DNA of 64,000 bases. Origin: Culex pipiens pallens (taxonomy: Eukaryota; Arthropoda; Insecta; Diptera; Culicidae). This document shows positions 60,539-64,000 of the stretch, in pieces (position 1 is the first letter of the stretch; the number at the start of each line of letters is the position of its first letter). A program made the position numbers and the translations under genes. Under the pieces are notes generated by a model. The model was not told where the DNA came from, did no database searches, and saw only the letters and a list, made by a program, of their open reading frames with translations. The DNA is taken from the NCBI RefSeq assembly GCF_016801865.2, contig NC_068939.1, forward strand, positions 92,090,879-92,154,878, written 5' to 3'.

Positions 60539-62276
60539 CAGCTCCCTCCGTGTACGCACGAGAGCATGCAGCTAGTGCTCAGTGCTCCATCGTTTTTTTT
60601 CGGATTTTTTCGCCGTAGTTGATTGTGAATACCCGCGAGTTTGCTCCTGCAGCATGCCAAAGGCCGGCCGTGGCCGTGGCAGTTCGAGTGCGGCCTCGAA
60701 AAACCCGCGAAGTTCGTCTACCGGCCCTGTGCAAAAAGGTAAACAAACCAACGCCGTGTCGGCCGCCATCGCGCACGGGAGCGTGAGCGCAGAAGGAATC
60801 GACAAAAAGTTACTACACCCCGGATATGTTCCAAGATCACCAGTGCGAGCCCGTTCGGGTACCTCCGGTGCCACGACCAGTGGCACATCAACATCCGCCA
60901 ACATTCCCATCAGGAACGAGTTCCAGATGCTGAGCGACGACGAAGAAAACAGCAACACCGACGGTAGCACCACTACCGACGACGACGACGACGATGGTCG
61001 TGCACGGAAAAAAGTGCCGACGCCAAAAAAGAATAATTCTCCAACGGAACGAAGACCACCTCCAATTTTTGTTTTGGACACGTTGGCGGAAGATGTTGAC
61101 GAGTTGCTTGAAGGCCTCGGATATTGTCTGAAAATCGGTAAGTCAGCAGTGCAAGTGATCACACTGAATAAAAAGAGCTTCGACCTGGTGTTTGAAGAAT
61201 TGAAGCGTAGCAACTTCAACTTCTACACATTCAACCCCGAGAAGCCCCCTGTTAAGGTCGTCTTACAGGATTATCAAGACCGTCCGATCTCCGACCTGAA
61301 GGGTCACCTCTCGGACGCCGGAATAAAACCGCGGGAGATTAAAGTGCTCTCGCGCTAGACAACGGTAACAGGTACACACACACTGTACCTGTTGTACTTC
61401 GACCGCGGCACCGTCAAGGTCCAAGACCTTCGGCGGACTAAAACGTTGGACGGTTTTTGGGTAAACTGGCGGTTTTACACCAAGAACCCGACGGACGTTG
61501 CCAGAAATTCGGCCACGGCTCGCGGAACTGCAACCTCCGGCCCCGCTGCGTGAAGTGCGGTGAGTCACACCTCTCGGAGGCGTGCGCACTGCCACGAAAG
61601 GCGGACTTGGGGGACAAGGCAGAACAAACCAAGCCGCGCGTAAAGTGCGCGAACTGTGACAGCAACCATACCGGCAATTACCGCGGATGCATCGCGCGCA
61701 AGGCCTACCTCGAGGAGCAGGAAAAGAGAAAGAAGAAAGCAGCAGCGTCCCACTCTCCTCAGCGAAGTACGAGCGCAGCCGTTCCTGCAGCTGGACAGCT
61801 TACGGTTCCAGCGGAAAACTCAGCGTTCCCTCCTGGTTGGGGGCGTTCGTTCGCCAGTGTTGTCGCTGCCGGTAGCGGCAGTACGGCCCAGCAAGAAGTC
61901 ACCGGGGAAGATCTCTTCACCCTGCCGGAATTCTTTGCTCTCGCGGGGGAGATGATGACGCGGTTTCGGAGCTGCCGGAACAAGGCAGAACAATTCCTGG
62001 CCCTTGGGGAACTGATGATCAAACACATCTACAAAGGATAAATTACCTGTGATCTAGATATAAGCTTTCTCTTCCTCTATCCCCTTTCCTTTGCAATTTC
62101 TGTAAGTTTTTTATAGTTTTTTCTTACTCTTGCTAGTGCTTTAGTTAAAGAAATAATTGTTCCTAAATGGATTATGATGCAACACACAGCTGTAAGGAAC
62201 TCCAAAACTCTGTTATGCACTTCAAAATAACTCATTGTATCTTGATTATTCACAAATAAAACCAAATTGAATTGAA
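60539..62276 (+). mobile_element. ORF1-only non-LTR retroelement (Jockey/CR1-like) with 14-bp TSD
   Basis: A 1,738-bp retroelement bounded by a perfect direct repeat TTTACAGAAAAAAT (60525-60538 and 62277-62290). It begins CAGCTCCCTCCGTG, holds a gag-like ORF1, then a roughly 230-bp 3' UTR with AATAAA near 62254, and ends in AATTGAATTGAA, a short tandem-type tail as in Jockey-clade elements. There is no endonuclease or reverse transcriptase ORF2: the UTR follows ORF1 immediately. The flanking duplication shows that it inserted as a unit in this form, presumably using machinery from a related autonomous element. A Twin-like SINE lies just downstream. Confidence 0.85.
60654..62041 (+). pseudogene. 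gag-like ORF1 of the non-LTR element, broken
   Basis: A nucleic-acid-binding ORF1 protein of a non-LTR retrotransposon. The likely start is the ATG at 60654 (MPKAGRGRG), inside a longer open frame beginning at 60582. In order it has a basic, Ser/Thr-rich N-terminus, an acidic run (DDDDDDGRARKK), a PRE_C2HC-like fold (FNFYTFNPEKPPVKVVLQDY), then three zinc knuckles. These are CQKFGHGSRNC (its leading Cys pair is incomplete), CVKCGESHLSEAC and CANCDSNHTGNYRGC. Two breaks are visible. One is an in-frame TAG at 61356-61358, after which the same frame still reads YLLYFDRGTVKVQDL. The other is a frameshift near 61500, where bases encoding the start of the first knuckle appear deleted. The last frame (61457-62041) ends HIYKG at TAA. 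This copy is unlikely to be active. Confidence 0.85.
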
Positions 62277-62302
62277 TTTACAGAAAAAATAAATAATCCA
62301 AA

Positions 62303-62605
62303 ACCTCTTTTTACACCTTAGCTTCCATCCACCCCGTGATTCGAACTGACGACCTTTGGATTGTGAGTCCAACTGCCTACAAGCGACTCCACCGAGGCAG
62401 GACCCAGGGAGACGACTCCTACACCCGGACTGAGAAAACGACCTATAACCCTCTAGGCTAGACCGGGGCCAACATTTACTTCCCCGTCCGACGGAAGGCG
62501 TGGTCAGACAAATCTCGTCTCGAAAAATGCCACCGGGACCGTCTGGGATCGAACCCAAGCCGACTGGGTGACGCGACCACGCTTACCCCTACACCACGGT
62601 TCCGG
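62303..62605 (-). mobile_element. Dimeric tRNA-related SINE (Twin-like), best-preserved copy
   Basis: The minus strand begins GGAACCGTGGTGTAGGGGTA, with box B GGGTTCGATCCCAGACGG for the first unit. The second unit has TCGGTGGAGTCGCTTGTAGG and CAGTTCGAATCACGGGG. It ends with AGCTAAGGTGTAAAAAGAGG next to A/T-rich sequence and lacks the longer 3' region of the other copies. Confidence 0.72.
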
Positions 62606-62805
62606 ATTTTAAAACGTGGATTTTATAGAACACCTAGATGTATGGGTATCAAAAGATCGGAAACTTTATGCCCTTTCCGATGCCACATAGGTTGACTAGT
62701 GAATCGTAGACAGGTTCGGATGCCGGCGGATTTTCCGACGACGTAATTCCAATTCCAACGAAAAATCTATTCCATCGATACAAAGACCCCCAAAACGGTG
62801 TTATA

Positions 62806-63237
62806 CTGCCGTTCTACGCATAATTGTCCCATGTCATTTTTGGACGATTCCGACTTTTTATCATTTTTAAGCTTAGTTTTACGTATACTTTCAGAAAAAC
62901 ACATAAAATCTAATACTTTGTTCAGAAAATCATTGAAAACAACACCAAGTCTGTTTGTCCCATCGTTGAACTTCTACGCATAATTGTCCCATCAATTATT
63001 TTCTATCACGAAATCATGAGATTTACGAAGCATTTCATCTTGCTTACCTGTTTACCTGCAAGAGAATTACAAATAAGGGTGATAAAATGTTAACCGGGGT
63101 AATTAGGGACATATAGGGCGAATAGGGACCTACGGGACAATTATGCGTAGAAACACAGAAATCGATCGAAAAATTTCAATCGCGTTTTTCTCAGGTGCCC
63201 TTTTTTGAACATGGGACAATTATGCGTAGAACGGCAG
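62806..63237. mobile_element. 432-bp CTGCCGTTCTACGCAT MITE, copy 2
   Basis: Exactly the same length as the 42109 copy but in the opposite orientation. Ends CTGCCGTTCTACGCATAATT and ATTATGCGTAGAACGGCAG, flanked by TA (62804-62805, 63238-63239). Tc1/mariner-type MITE. Confidence 0.85.
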
Positions 63238-63239
63238 TA

Positions 63240-64000
63240 TACCAGTCCAAAATATTTATTTAGCAATTCTATGGTAAAATATTGACATTTAGTTGAATTA
63301 TAAAATTAAGTTTAGATTCGTTTTATTTAGATTTTCCGGAGTTATATAAACTTTTATACTAAGTAGTTAGTAAACTTTATATTCAATCCAAATAATTTTT
63401 CCATCAGTCAAGGATGCCTATTTGGAGTTGGGAGACTGGATTTATGGTGATTTGTCAACAAATAACTTTATTTATGTTAATTTTTCGAAAGGTGTACAAA
63501 CTTTTTTTGCACCTTTTTTGATTTTTGTAACAGTTATTGTTAAATTGTTTGAAAATTTCACTTCGGATAATCGAAACTTTGAAAAAATTAAAAAAAAAAT
63601 CCTTGTCTAATTTGTGATTGTCGAGGTTAAGTATGACCTCTAAACTACGCACGCCATCTTTTCACAGCAGACGCGTCACAAGTCAGCACACCAGCGACGA
63701 ATTATCAAGAGACGATTCGAGGAGCGAACGCTAGACCAACAACCGCGATGGCGAGATTGAAATTTAACTTATTGAAATAGTAAATACCGCACAGGGACGA
63801 CACCACAACCCACCCTTAACGGTAAGCTGGGTCGAATCACGCAGCAGGTGAGCAGCTTTAACAATGTCACGTGTTGCATTTTGCTCCCGCAACCCCGATC
63901 TGACCGCATCGTGACTACAAAGGGGAATAAACCACAAACTGACCTAATTAGTCGGTACTTGTTACAACAAAGCGCCGCCGCGTTACCACGTGACGCACAC
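63240..64000. other. Unassigned; possible exon edge near the window end
   Basis: CACTTCGGATAATCGAAAC near 63560 repeats sequence at about 208-226. From 63650 the DNA becomes balanced, with donor-like TTAACG|GTAAGC (63822) and GCAG|GTGAGC (63847) sites. This could be a 5' UTR exon of a gene beyond the window, but no ORF or promoter confirms it. Confidence 0.3.

Noticed and set aside
60572..61219. 215-codon minus-strand ORF
   Set aside because: Antisense of the ORF1 at 60654. Composition (poly-Ser) follows from the acidic and basic codons of the sense strand.
1..64000. CRISPR array, phage or bacterial defence island
   Set aside because: Spliced gene structure, MITEs and SINEs show a eukaryotic genome. 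The only regular repeat array is the 8-bp microsatellite, with no spacers.

Overview
This is a eukaryotic, AT-rich, repeat-dominated window. Three things point to a culicine mosquito, most likely Culex. A spliced cold-shock-domain gene closely resembles insect CARHSP1/CG9705. Dimeric tRNA-related SINEs have the architecture described for the Culex pipiens 'Twin' family. There is also a dense set of MITEs, foldback elements and Jockey/CR1-type ORF1 relics. The species call is an inference. No bacterial operons, CRISPR arrays, rRNA genes or confident host tRNA genes were seen.

The only host gene I can call with confidence is on the + strand: two exons (46717-46839 and 53464-53665) of a calcium-regulated heat-stable protein 1-like RNA-binding protein. 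They are separated by a 6.6-kb intron packed with transposable elements. The 5' exon(s), encoding about 40 N-terminal residues, were not found in the window. The 3' UTR reaches at least an AATAAA at 53975. Weaker gene-like signals are a CCAAT/TATA/initiator promoter-like block on the - strand (9985-9891), a possible terminal exon with a nearby AATAAA (14309-14459), and a diverged inverted duplication (12245-14201).

Most of the rest is mobile DNA, and many insertions can be delimited to the base by target-site duplications (TSDs). They include: 8-bp-TSD hAT-like elements (339-719, 30617-32572, 40913-41634, 51299-52542, and a tandem pair at 49324-50910 with three copies of the same 8-mer); TA-TSD MITEs (28152-29079, 30722-31526, 36750-37659, 25508-27443, 62806-63237); a TTAA piggyBac-like MITE (54605-55022); a TTA Harbinger-like MITE (17176-17918); and two families of long palindromes with 4-bp TSDs. 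One palindrome family has GAGCAA termini (22228-23558, 35370-39131, 42905-45983, 44072-45909, and others). The other has GGGTAATTC termini (25641-26992, 47280-48636).

Two non-LTR retroelements carry a gag-like ORF1 but no ORF2. The one at 60539-62276 has a 14-bp TSD, so its ends are defined. The one on the - strand (about 35790-38225) sits inside a palindromic element and is itself split by a TA-flanked MITE that left the reading phase recoverable. About 1 kb of an 8-bp tandem repeat occupies 8333-9372.

The window reads as layered insertions, up to three deep, around one conserved gene. Intervals listed as unassigned contain AT-rich, often repeat-like DNA with only short open frames.
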